DNA from: Metallyticus violacea
Lineage: Eukaryota; Arthropoda; Insecta; Mantodea; Metallyticidae
Length of the DNA: 64,000 nt
Direction of reading: 5' to 3'
NCBI GenBank assembly: GCA_030762175.1
Contig: CM060838.1
Coordinates: 22,810,001-22,874,000 of the forward strand
A program made the translations under genes and the position numbers. Positions 11,340-22,373 of the stretch are shown piece by piece. The first letter of the stretch is position 1; each line of letters begins with the position of its first letter. The notes under the pieces are model-generated. The model ran no database searches. It saw only the letters and a program-made list of their open reading frames with translations, and was not told where the DNA came from.

Positions 11340-12130
11340 AGCTCAAGTATACAGATGAATTAAATAACTTTTTCACAGCCTTAATTTAATAATTTGACCA
11401 ACTCTGGAAAGGGTAATATATACAAGCTCTTAGTAAGCATGTATTCCAAAGATGCAAACTAAATTAGCATTAATTGTGTATTTTATTTAATATACCTTGT
11501 ATTCAACTTGGAGGCTATGTTTTGTGCTGTGTGATAAATTGTAAGCCAGAGATAGAAATTATCTAAAAGAAGGAAACTCTTATGTCAACAAATATTATTT
11601 GTTAGTTACTATTATAATTTAGAATAAGAGTTTCATTTATGACTTTACCCAGATTGTTTAACTAAGATAAACCAGATTACCTGTTAAAATTGATAAAACA
11701 AATTAGTGCACAGTGATTCATTCTCTTTATAAAAAAATGTAATTACATGAGCATATACTCCATCTTATGTCACAGTTATGAAATGATAATAAGATACTGT
11801 GTAGTAATATCTAACTGCAAGATGACCTATCCTCTTATGGTCATTGCTACAGTAATTTCATTTTCCTAAATGCACATATTTGCTAATCTTCAAAACCATA
11901 ATGAAGACTACTATACCTCTCTGTTTCAAAACTTAAGGGATGGCAATAAGCCAAGCTGCATGGAACACTACAGAAAGATATTTTCTTCAGGACAGTACAC
12001 TATATCTTTAATTGATGGTGACTATAATAATGATCCATCACTTTGTTTCAAATGGGTCATTCATATTCACCTGAACTGATTCCCTGAAATAATATTTGTT
12101 ACCATAACTAAAGAAGCAGTATGTTTGGAT
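11340..12130. other. AT-rich DNA, nothing recognised
   Basis: Contains a 69-codon frame (11870-12079, +) without recognisable motifs. Confidence 0.45.
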
Positions 12131-12655
12131 AATGTTAGCCCCAAAGAACGGATACAACATCAAGAATTTATTGGGTTGCACAGTAAAAAACTCCATACCA
12201 ACAGAACAGAAATCAGGAATTTACGAAATAAAATGCATAGATTATGAGCAGAGCTACATAGGCAAAACAAAGAGAAATATGGAAATTCGAAGGAGAGAAC
12301 ATTTTAGGAATATTTCGTTTAAGCAGGTGGATAAATCACCTGTAGCAGCTCATTTTGGTACCAAAAACCATGAAATAAAACCGGAAATTAAACTGCTGAA
12401 ACATCTTCACAACCCAATGGAGTTACCTACTTAGGAAAAAATGTTCATATTAAAAAATAGAAAAAACCTAATGAATTTCAAGTTTTCTCCTATGGATGAA
12501 CTCGGCAATTTTCTACTTCAACCAACAGAGGCCACCACAGGAACATCCATGTCTAGCCATCATTTCCAGTAACGACAGTTCAGTGAGCAACTGAAGATGG
12601 GAGAGATTCTCGGAAACGTCTTATTTTTATGTAAGTGGAGTTTAGTGTAAAAAAT
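12131..12655 (+). mobile_element. Penelope-like element 3' end with GIY-YIG domain
   Basis: Open from 12132: MLAPKNGYNIKNLLGC, then SGIYEIKC, SYIGKTKRN, RREHFRNI, AAHFGTKNHE and LKHLHNPMELPT, ending at a TAG where the sister copy has Trp (TWEK). Past the stop the same frame continues EKMFILKNRKNLMNF and PMDELGNFL to about 12570. GIY and YIG motifs are both intact. It is 5' truncated, without RT. The terminus is TATGTAAGTGGAGT then TTAGTGTAAAAAATGA. Confidence 0.87.
12591..12620 (+). ncRNA. Hammerhead ribozyme core, best preserved copy
   Basis: CTGAAGA (12591-12597), a shortened stem II (GGGAGA...TCTC), GAAA (12613-12616), palindromic minimal stem III ACGT and C17 at 12620. Upstream GTGAGCAA and downstream TTATTTTT could form stem I with G-U pairs and one mismatch. 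All core positions are canonical. Penelope-like elements are known to carry minimal type I hammerheads. Confidence 0.65.
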
Positions 12656-13290
12656 GAATATGGATTTAAGCAGCTTTTTGTTACTCATGGGTCTGAAAGG
12701 AGACATTTATGCAGAAAATAGCAGATGAAAATTCTTCTATGCATTGTTAAAGATCTTTAGGATTAAATTTTACAAACACACTAGATGTACTTCTTTGAAT
12801 GTAGAGAAAAATCAAACTGTATTGATAGTAAATTGTTTTCCTGCTCTCAAGTTAGCAACAAGAGCTAAAATAAGTAGAAAGTTAGTACCAAAGGCTCCAA
12901 AGGAGCAATTTCAAACAGAAGTATAACTTTTAAAAATAATTCTAATTTACACTGCAGGATAGGATAGTGTTTAACAATTTTCCACAATGAAAGTAGTTGA
13001 AGGTTCATTTTAAAAATGCATATATGTACTTCTGTGCCTCTCTATAAATGAAGAGAAAATGCAGACCACATTTGTGGTAGTTATAAGGTCATTAATATTC
13101 ACCTGTTAACAAAAGAAAATTGTGCAGCATTCATATTTGTTATCCTGATAAATTAATTTCAATGTGATAATTAGAGGGAGAAAAAGTATTAGTTCCAAGA
13201 AGAAAATACGTATTCTGCGTTTCTAAGATATTAATGTAATTTTTAAATCCATTTACATAAATATGCTTTGATTCTTAGTTAATAATGCAC

Positions 13291-13335
13291 ATCTTGATTT
13301 GATCTAAAGTACTTTATTTTAGATCAAATCAAGAT
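13291..13335. repeat. Perfect 18-bp inverted repeat
   Basis: ATCTTGATTTGATCTAAA, a 9-base loop, then TTTAGATCAAATCAAGAT, with no mismatch. Confidence 0.85.
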
Positions 13336-16300
13336 TCATGATAGTTCATTGTGTGGATCCCGACATAACCTTCAAGCATAAAATAATGCACATGTTTACA
13401 ATTAATTTTTGTTCTGTCTGTAACAGACTTATCTGTTGTAGCATTGTTTACTTAGAAAAAGATGATCATGAAGATTTAGAATTAAGAAGCATTGCTACCT
13501 CCTTTCGTTACTTTCAGCTACAAGTATATATGTACATCAGTAATTAAGAGAAAAATCAGTTAATATTTTTTTTTGTACTATTCAGCATATGTTGCGAAAT
13601 TTTATGAGAAAGTTGGTGGTGTGCTCAAAAACAATGTTAAAAATCATATAAAAATCACTAACAGATAAATCAATAAATATTTAAGAAAATTGAGGCAGTT
13701 TTATTTCCTATTACAGATTTTTATTTTTACATGTATTACAAGGTCATATCACAATTGTTAACAGTAAAGCTGAATGATTGTGGTCAGCAATACTAGTTAT
13801 TTTTTGCAGTGTTTAAACTATAGGAATTAGTAAACAGTGGTCATTTGAGGTTACCATATCATCCTTACCAGGTAATAATTAACTAATATGTTTAATATCT
13901 CTACTCATATCATAACCAGACTTCTTATTACAAATTTCTGTCTGTTGCAATAAATCAAACTTTATACAAATGTGGCACCATTCTTCTTATTAACATACTC
14001 CTTGTCAAACATTGTATTTATGTTAAGGGCATGGGGACTTAAATTATCATATTTACATTAATACATTTGGGGAAATATGTTCATATGTAATTCTACTTTT
14101 TAACTTTTAAAACACTGACACAGAAAAACATGCACACACAACTTATAGAAAATAAGCTAACATACAATTAATATCTCCTTTCCAACTATCTACCACTTGC
14201 TGTGCTTATTCACTTATTTAGTGTTTCTTACACTATTCTAGTAGTACATTTATTTTACAAAAACTCCGCTTATTATTCTCCATTTCATACTTTCAATGTA
14301 TTTCTTTGTTTACAAATGAACAAATATCTCTGTAGTATTTCAAGCATTTCTGTATTAGAAAGCATAGCTGCTATCAATAAACTAAGCAGCAGTTGATGTA
14401 TAAATTAAAAATGTAATACAAATGTGTAGCACCATTGTTACCACACAGAGCAGGTGATATTAACTGATGAAATGTGGACATAATAGCTATAATCCAAATA
14501 AAGAGCAGTTTACCATCCAGCAAATAAGTTCAAAATAATTTTATTAACCTAGGCACAAATAAACATAATAGTGTATTTGGTATATGTATGCACAACTACT
14601 AAATGGGTTATTAAAATGGCACTTGTGTATGTGAAGTAAGACAGCAAAGAAATCTATTCATCTGTTACTGAGAAGACTGCTGCAATCAGGTCTATAGTTA
14701 TAAAATACAAAATATTGCTATTCATCAAGCATTAATAAAATTTATACATATTTACAAAAAGTTTTTTATTTCAGTGTGTTAATGGCTGATGTAAAATAAA
14801 ATTATACATTTCTAAGCATTATTATATACAAAAATGTCATTTCTACAATTTATTATGCATACATACTGACACAATAAAAAAAGGATCAATAAAATAACAT
14901 TTTCAAAAGTCTGCATTACATATGTATTGTTAGAAATAAGATGCAAACTGCCATAAAAAGTTTTCTAATATCATCTATATTATTTATTTGTATCATTAAT
15001 TCCATGATAAACATTAACATGAAAAAAGAAAAAGAGAGAAATAAACAAATGAAATGGAAGTGATTATAAATGAAGCATATGAATTTCAGAATTTCAATAA
15101 GGTCTTCTTCATTATCTGTATTTTGTACTTTGCCCTTCAGTGGTACATTACCAATTATGTATTTCAACAACTTATCACAGCAATTTTCATTTCACATCAG
15201 CTCATGGCAGACTGCAAAAAATGCCAAGCTATTCAGTGCATACCATCAGTTCATAGGGCAAGATTTAATTAAAAAAAATACATTTTTATGTTATGTCCAA
15301 AACTCATGGTATGCTGCACAATTTTTTATCAGCATTACTAATAAAGAAAAAATCTGCTTTGATATCATTTAACTTCATTGTCTTTGGTATATTATGCAAT
15401 AAAATATACTACATTCCTCAGCAGCCCTCTCAGTTGTTCAATCAAAATTAACAATGCTTAAAATTAAATTTTTGTTCATTACCTATATAAATTAAATTAC
15501 CTTTCCCAAATATTTATACAAGAGTGAATTAAAGGTTCAATAAATGAAATTTCAGAAATTAAGAAATATAATTGGGAAATGTCCAAATCCAAGTATTTAA
15601 TAATGCAATAACAGGCACTATAAATGCAGAAATGCATTCTGAAGTTTATTTTACTTAAATTGAAGAAATGAAATACCATGGGTAAAAAAAACCAGTAACG
15701 GCAATTAAGGGGTAATGCAAGAAGAACTTGTGTGATATAAGTTCAGTACAATGTAACCATTTTAAAATGTCAATAACAACAACAAAGTACAAAACTACAA
15801 AATTATTCATAAGCAATGAAGAAACAAATATTTGATATGTTTTCATTTATAAAAGTAAAATGTTAGTATTTATAACGCTATAAATCAGATGAGAAAATAG
15901 TTCATTATTTCTAGCCTAACATATTAATGGGGAAAAAAAAGTGAAAGAGAGAGAACATTGCAAGAATTATACCTACATTGATTTATGAACTGGCATATGA
16001 ATTTCAATAAAAAGAAAAAGCAAACAAACAAAACCAAAGCAGAAAGTACAGGTCACTAGAGTAAATTAAAGATTCTCTTAGAAATACAGTGATATTATTT
16101 GAGTTACTAGACGGCAGAGCCAGCAGGACAGTAGAGAGTAGCTGCATAGCAGGATAAATGCCCAGTAGGCCCATATCTCAAATAATCTCACTATAAGTCT
16201 TGTGACAAGAACTATATGCTAAGAATTAAGGGGTAATATGATATATAATGCATACAATAAAATAAATAAGGTCCTTTTTTTTTTATTTTCCCCTCCATAT

Positions 16301-16921
16301 TTTGTTCTTCTTTTGCATTAGAAAAGAGAGGACAATGAGTACAAAAATGTGCATGCTTCAAGACCACCAACTTAATTAGAAAACACTGAAATCTACAGAT
16401 TCCTGAAGATCTTTTAATAGTGTTTTATACCCTTTTTAGTATGAAGTCACTGAAAGTCACTGATTGCTGCTCCTTTCTTCTGCACAAGAATGAATGCATT
16501 ATGCAACTTAGATTTCTGATCTGAGCCTATACATGAGTTTAATTTCATGTTATTATGGGCTCTTGGAAATGATAAGGAACAATTTCTATGTCATGCTCTT
16601 GTCTATAACCCTTCAAATACAAAATAGATGTCAAACATATTAATAAAAAATACATATTTTCTTCATAAATTAAGGCAAACCCTTTTTTTATAAATAAATT
16701 AAAAGTAAAATATCTATGTGCTTTATGACATGCTATCTGAAGGTCGCTTTAAAGTTATTTTAGAAATAATAAAGAAACGTTAATTAATATAATTTCCAGG
16801 AAATTCATGTTAGATTAATTATAGCTGAAACTTCTATATGTTACAAATGAAGGACTGTAAAATTACTCATATGTTATGGTTCATTCTATAAAATATTTTG
16901 GAAAATATTTGCATACAATAT

Positions 16922-16953
16922 TATATTGTTCCTATGCAACATGGAACAATATA
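16922..16953. repeat. Perfect 11-bp inverted repeat
   Basis: TATATTGTTCC, a 10-base loop, GGAACAATATA. Confidence 0.75.
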
Positions 16954-17400
16954 AAAATACCTTGGTTACTTATTGTTGACAAAATTTTTGTTTCATGCAG
17001 AGTTATGGCTTTTTTTTAACCATAATCATTGATCCTTAAGTCATAGTATTCTGTGTTCGCTAACCAGTTTATCTTGTAAATTCAGAAACATCAGTGAGAA
17101 TGTTTCTAAAGAGTTTTAAGGATTGATACACATTGCATTGGGGTACAGTCATTAATACATTATAGTTACAGTGTGTTTCATACAATGTGCAGTAGATGTA
17201 TGATCAAACTAATAACATAATGATGCTTTTACATCGAGTATTCTACAATTCCTTGTCTTAATTTCATAACATTTCTATGAGTTATTCATTTGTTATAGTT
17301 TCATTTTGTAATTAATATTTTCCTTTACTGGTGAAACTCTTAATAGACATATTTTATAAATATTGTACTTACGAAGCTGTAATTATAATGAAGTGGTAAT

Positions 17401-18074
17401 ATATCCTAAACTTAGGTAATCATTTTTTATACTAGACTCCACTTACTTACATAAAAGTAAGATGAGTTTCTGGAGAATCTCTCCCATCTTCAGTTGCTTA
17501 CTGAACCGCCATTACTCAAAATGATGGCTAGACAACCAGATGTTCCTGTGATGGCCTCTGTTGGTTGAAGTAGGAAGTGCTGAGTTCATCTATAAGAGGA
17601 AACTGGAAATTCATTAGGTTTTCTCTATTTTTTAATATGAAAATTTTTCCCCAAGAGGATAACTCCAATGGGTAGTGAAGATGTTTCAGCAGTTTAATTC
17701 CCAGTTTTATTTCCTGATTTTTGGTCCAAAAGTGAGCTGCTACTGCTGATTTATCCACCTGTTTAAACCGAATATTTCTAAAATGTTCTTTCCTCCAAAT
17801 TACCAAATTTCTCTTTGTTTTGTCTATGAAGCTCGGTTCACAAACTGCACATTTTATTTTGTAAATTCCTGATTTCTGTTCTGTTGGTATGGAGTCTTTT
17901 TCTGTGCAACCTAATAAATTCTTGATGTTGTATCTGTTCTTTGAAAATTTTCTTGAACTTGTGGTACATTGGACGGAATGTGAAACTTTTGAATTTATAT
18001 TCTTCTTTTGTGTTTTTCAGTGTGGAAACTACCCTTATCCCTTTTTGTCTTTTAGATTTATTGATAATTTTTAT
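17401..18074 (-). mobile_element. Penelope-like element, left arm of palindrome
   Basis: The minus strand carries SKRQKGIRVVSTLKNTKEEY and KFKKIFKEQ, then loses frame: a 20-odd-base deletion between two AAAGAACA repeats removed the MLAPK segment. After it the GIY-YIG reads GIYKIKC and SFIDKTKRN, so YIG has become FID. It continues FRNIRFKQVDKSAVAAHFW to the stop near 17528. The 3' end has a decayed hammerhead (17462-17493) and the ATAAAAGTAAG terminus. It mirrors 18096-18795. Confidence 0.85.
17462..17493 (-). ncRNA. Decayed hammerhead ribozyme
   Basis: Minus strand: CTGAAGA, stem II TGGGAGA...TCTCCA with a bulge, GAAAC, but stem III reads ACTCAT instead of a palindrome. AAGCAA upstream and TTACTT downstream can still form stem I with one mismatch. 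Confidence 0.5.
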
Positions 18075-18095
18075 CAATATAAAAATTTTATCAAA

Positions 18096-18795
18096 ATAAA
18101 AATTATCAATAAACCTAAAAGACAAAAAGGGATAAGGGAAGTTTCCACACTGAAAAACACAAAAGAAGAATACAAATTCAAAAGTTTCACATACCATCCA
18201 ATTTACCACAACAAGTTCAAGAAAATTTTCAAAGAACATGGAATAATGTTAGCCCCAAAGAACAGATACAACATCAAGAATTTATTGGGTTGCACAGTAA
18301 AAGACTCCATACCAAAAGAACAGAAATCAGGAATTTACGAAATAAAATGTACAGATTGTAAACAGAGCTACATAGGCAAAACAAAGAGAAATTTGGTAAT
18401 TCAAAGGAAAAACATTTTAGAAATATTCGGTTTAAACAGGTGGATAAATCAGCAGTAGCAGCTCACTTTTGGACCAAAAACCATGAAATTAAACCGGAAT
18501 TAAACTGCTGAAACATCTTCACAACCCATTGGAGTTATCCTCTTGGGGAAAAATTTTCATATTAAAAAATAGAGAAAACCGAATGAATTTCCAGTTTCCT
18601 CCTATAGATGAACTCAGCAACTTCCTACTTCAACCAACAGAGGCCACCACAGGAACATCCGTGTCTAGTCATCATTTCCAGTAATGGCGGTTCAGTGAGC
18701 AACTGAAGATGGGAGAGATTCTCTCAAAACATGTCTTACTTTTATGTAAGTAAGTGGAGTCTAGTATAAAAAATGAATACCTAAGTTTAGGAGAT
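18096..18795 (+). mobile_element. Penelope-like element, right arm of palindrome
   Basis: The plus strand reads KRQKGIREVSTLKNTKEEYK, KFKKIFKEHGIMLAPKNRYN, NLLGCTVKD, SGIYEIKC and SYIGKTKRNL, with an intact GIY-YIG start. A frameshift follows at about 18405-18415 (RKEHF becomes RKNIL). The remainder is recognisable in other frames to about 18685, then hammerhead and terminus. It is 5' truncated at the same point as the left arm; no RT. Confidence 0.87.
18703..18735 (+). ncRNA. Decayed hammerhead ribozyme
   Basis: CTGAAGA (18703-18709), stem II GGGAGA/TCTCTC, AAAA in place of GAAA, palindromic stem III ACATGT and C17. Confidence 0.55.
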
Positions 18796-18799
18796 ATAT

Positions 18800-20720
18800 T
18801 TTACCTGAACATTTTCTTCATTTTTTCTATTATGTTTATCCACCAGAAATTCATATACTCTATCCAATGCATTTGCACCACCTAAATATAGATCAGATGC
18901 TGCTGCCAATATGCAGATTTATTCTTCAGACTTCAGAAAGTATTTCTTGCTTCAATGATTGAATCATTCATTTCAGTATATCTCGCACTCTATATTATTA
19001 CTAGACATATCATCTCAGTTTTCAAATATAAAGTTTTCTGTCTTACCCTTAAGAGTTTCCATCCCACTGCTAGTTCTTGTATTCCCTCAAACATTTAATT
19101 TTCCCATTTCTTATCTATCCTCATGGCTTACTTGTAACAAAATATTGTGTGTTTAACAATACATTAGAGCAATTAAAAATGTATTATCCTAAAGCTGCTA
19201 TTAATCACCATTAAGAAACTATAATGTGATACAAACATAAATTTAGCAGATTTGATTAATAATACCAATAGTTGTTTATACAATTATCATTAAATTTTAG
19301 TTCTGTAGACATGAGGAGGCCATTAACTTGTTTATGCTATTCCACCATTAAACATTTCCCATAATTATTAAAGTTATATGCTTGAGTTCCAATTCTTTTA
19401 GCATACACAGTTGTATTAGCTGCAAACAGAAATTATAAACTAAATTTAATGCCGATACAATGTTACAAGTTACTGTAGGGATGTTTCAGGTATTAAGTAT
19501 GGGAAGTTGTTATATCACTGTCACAGGAATGACAGTACGAGTATATTTAACTTAAAATAACATCTTATTTGAAATATTAATATTGGATTTTATGCCATTA
19601 GTGCTGTGCACCATATTGCGACAATCCAATCAAGACATTTATCTATTTGTATCCCTGTCATAGGTATGTCACATTACATCAATTGTACATTGCTAGTGGT
19701 TCATGTATAATCATAAATTTAACTTTTCTCAGGAAAAGTTTTACGATTTGTTTTGGCAGAAGATAAAATATTAATTAAATGTATGGTTTGTCTCTGTGTT
19801 AGTTGCAACAATTAATGCTTCATAGACATTCTGAAAACTCTAAAACTCACTATTTGCACTGAATTATATTTCATTGACAACATGATACTTCATTGTCAGG
19901 TTTTTGGATGAAAATTAGGCTTAACTTCAAGTACAGTTTTTATCTGTTTTGACCTATTCAAGTACTAATACAGATTTCTTTATATCTGATATGTTCTCTT
20001 TCACTTAGATTCACCACCATGACATCAATTTACTATAAAAGCGTCATTATTCCAATACTAGGCATGCTCAACAGCATTGTGATAATATTTTAATTAATAT
20101 CTGTGCTAGACATGATCTTGTTTGTTTACGAGGACACACATTTTACTAGGGTATATTTTAAAAAAGGTGTATAGAATTAATGTCTGTGTGTAATGCTATT
20201 AGCATGCCTTGAGCCAATTATCTCTCAGTTTTTGTTCTAATTATTAATATAATTAACTCCAAAGTCTTTTAAGCAATATAATATTAATAGTTGAAATGTT
20301 CTTGAATCTGCCTTCAAATGTTTGAAATCTGCAATCATCTTTATTTTTTATCATATGAATGCAGAAGCATGTGCAAAATAAATCACAAATTTGTTTTCCA
20401 ATATTGAACTTATTTAAATTTCTGGAATTAATAATACAGAAGTTATATTTCAGAAGGTCAAATTGGTTGGAGTAAGCTTGATGCTAACATATATGTTCTT
20501 ATAACCTTAATTTTTTATTTTAGATAGATTTTGGAAATTATTCACAAATCAAACAATTACAGCTATAAGGGCTAATATTCAGTAGATACCCACTGTATGA
20601 AGAAAATATGCCATGAAAAACTTGCATCTATTTGCATGAATTCAGTAATTTGTATGACAAATTGAAGATAATTATACTTACTGCTTTTTTCCAAATTATA
20701 GCAAAAATTAAGTAAAAAAT
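18800..20720. other. AT-rich DNA, nothing recognised
   Basis: Dense stops in every frame; no repeat family identified. Confidence 0.5.
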
Positions 20721-20815
20721 GTACTTACAAAGCCGTAGACAATAGAGTGGTAATATATCCTACATTAATGTGTGAAATTGTTACCACTAACCCCACTTAC
20801 TTTTTTAAAACTTTG

Positions 20816-20849
20816 GACTAGTTTCGGAAGAGGTTCCTCCCATCATCGG
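20816..20849 (-). ncRNA. Hammerhead ribozyme relic, left arm
   Basis: Minus strand: CCGATGA (C-U-G-A-U-G-A with one change), stem II GGGAGG...CCTCTTCC, GAAA, palindromic stem III ACTAGT, C17. Confidence 0.55.
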
Positions 20850-20928
20850 CTGCTGTTGACTGAATGCCATTGTTCGAAATGGGGGATGGATGCCCGTTCG
20901 CTCTTTTGGTGGTATCTTGTGGTTCTAG

Positions 20929-20961
20929 TAGATGATGGGAGGAACCTCTCCCGAAACTGAT
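20929..20961 (+). ncRNA. Hammerhead ribozyme relic, right arm
   Basis: GATGA of the core, stem II GGGAG/CTCCC perfect, GAAAC, then TGATCC where the left arm has a palindrome. The first two core bases are changed. Confidence 0.45.
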
Positions 20962-21028
20962 CCAAAGTTTTAAAAAAGTAAGTGGAGTTAGTGTTAACAA
21001 TTTGACACATTAATGTAGGAAATAGCAA

Positions 21029-21045
21029 CAATAATAATAATAATA

Positions 21046-21090
<45 letters not shown>

Positions 21091-21091
21091 T
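21029..21091. repeat. (AAT)n then (ATT)n microsatellite
   Basis: AAT repeats that switch to ATT repeats, making a self-complementary tract beside the Penelope inverted repeat. Confidence 0.95.
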
Positions 21092-22153
21092 GCACATACA
21101 TCTTAGAAGGGGATTGCTGATGAATAAGGATGTAACATTTCTATATGCTTCACATTTGTTTCATCAATGAGACTTCAGACACGAGACTCCTGAAAGAATC
21201 CAAACTGTCTTTGAAAGCTCATAGTCATACTCCTAGTACTCCAAATTTGGCTACTAATATTGCATATTTTAAAATGTTCTGTTTTATCTGCGACATTTCT
21301 TACAATCTTTTCACATTCCTAAAATGTTCATCCCCTTTTGATGGAAGTATCTAGGTTATTTATGAAGTATTATAATGTTCTCCTTTAACTAATTAAAATT
21401 TTCAATAATATTTTCAACAAAATTCAAGAATATTTTGAATGAATAAAATTTATAAACAAATAAATAATATGCTTTTAAAATAATTTTCCTATGAGCCTAT
21501 AGTATTTTGTTCAATTTTTTCAAAGTTTTGTTTTGTGTGCAACTTTAAAATAGAGTATTTTTTTATTTTCTTTCTTCCTTTCTTTAATTCATTATGTAGT
21601 TACAAAGTTGAGCCAATAATTTTAACTAAAAATAAACAAGTTATTCTATTTATTGTTAAGCACATACAATTAGAGATAAACATACTACATTTTTGAGGTT
21701 AGTATCTATGTGACAGATTAGAAAAACAAATTTGAACATTATTAAACACATGCTTTTCAAACTTTTGGAGCACATACAGCATAGAAAATTAAACTGTATC
21801 AACATAAAACTATAAAACTGTTGCAAAAGAAGCCAAAGTCTAGGACTTTTGTGCAGTTTCCATAAAATATGTCTTTTAAGCATCTTCAACATTAAGACAG
21901 TATTCATACTAATGGAGCATGATATCCTTATTATAAGCAATATTTTATTTTTATTCTTATCTTTTCTCAGTCCTTGATCATTAATTAAAGCTGAGTAAAA
22001 CAGGGAAAGGTTTGGTAGCATTATTCTAATATCCATCAAGATATCACTCAATTTCTGGCAATAAGAGTGAAAATGGCAACAAAGCCAACATTATGAACCA
22101 AAACTGTGCTGTTTTGAAGGCAGGAACAAAAAAATGAGAAAGATTTTGTTTGT
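21092..22153. other. Syt4 3' UTR and downstream DNA
   Basis: Immediately downstream of the Syt4 stop on the minus strand. AT-rich; minus-strand AATAAA hexamers at about 21944-21955 are candidate poly(A) signals. Extent of the UTR is unknown. Confidence 0.4.
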
Positions 22154-22273
22154 TTACTCTCGCAATTTGTGCCACTCAGCAATCTGACGCCTTGGGGAAT
22201 TGCAGACTTCATTCCAGTGGTGCAATGCAGATCCTGTACTCTTAGCTGCTCCTAATTCCAATCGTCCAATTAC
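22154..22273 (-). CDS. Syt4: Syt4 last coding exon with stop
   Basis: Found by eye, as it is short. Acceptor tatttcacag|GTA, then [20 protein letters not shown] followed by [19 protein letters not shown] and TAA at 22156-22154. It completes C2B; the AEWHKL end is the WHxL motif conserved across synaptotagmins. Phase 0 fits the upstream exon (VTKNE|VIGRLE). The 3' UTR follows toward lower coordinates; minus-strand AATAAA hexamers occur near 21944-21955 but the true end cannot be told. Confidence 0.93.
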   Translation of the reverse strand, partial: VIGRLELGAAKSTGSALHHWNEVCNSPRRQIAEWHKLRE

Positions 22274-22341
22274 CTGTGAAATAATACAACAGGTGATTAT
22301 TGCCTTAAAAGTATTATACCATCGCTGCTACCATTATCATT

Positions 22342-22373
<32 letters not shown>

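Larger units (their letters stand above)
12656..17364. other. Long AT-rich stretch with two hairpins
   Basis: No gene or repeat family recognised, apart from inverted repeats at 13291-13335 and 16922-16953. The frames found here are short and AT-driven. Confidence 0.5.
20758..21019. mobile_element. Short Penelope-derived inverted repeat
   Basis: Arms of about 88 bases (20758-20845 and 20933-21019) are near-perfect complements, from CCTACATTAATGTG inward through AGTGGAGTTAGTG, AAGTTTTAAAAAAGTAAGTG and a hammerhead core. The 87-base centre, read on the minus strand, is the last part of a Penelope ORF (EATTGT-like end seen as STRTTRYHQK, HFEQWH). So a minus-strand 3' end carries an extra inverted copy of its own terminus on its inner side. 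An (AAT)n/(ATT)n tract follows ten bases away. Confidence 0.75.

Noticed and set aside
15054..15372. Overlapping frames on both strands
   Set aside because: Low-complexity AT-rich DNA; no recognisable family and no frame is better than its neighbours.
17838..18239. Minus-strand frame crossing the palindrome centre as a single gene
   Set aside because: It joins the left Penelope arm with the antisense of the right arm, so it is an artefact of the palindrome.
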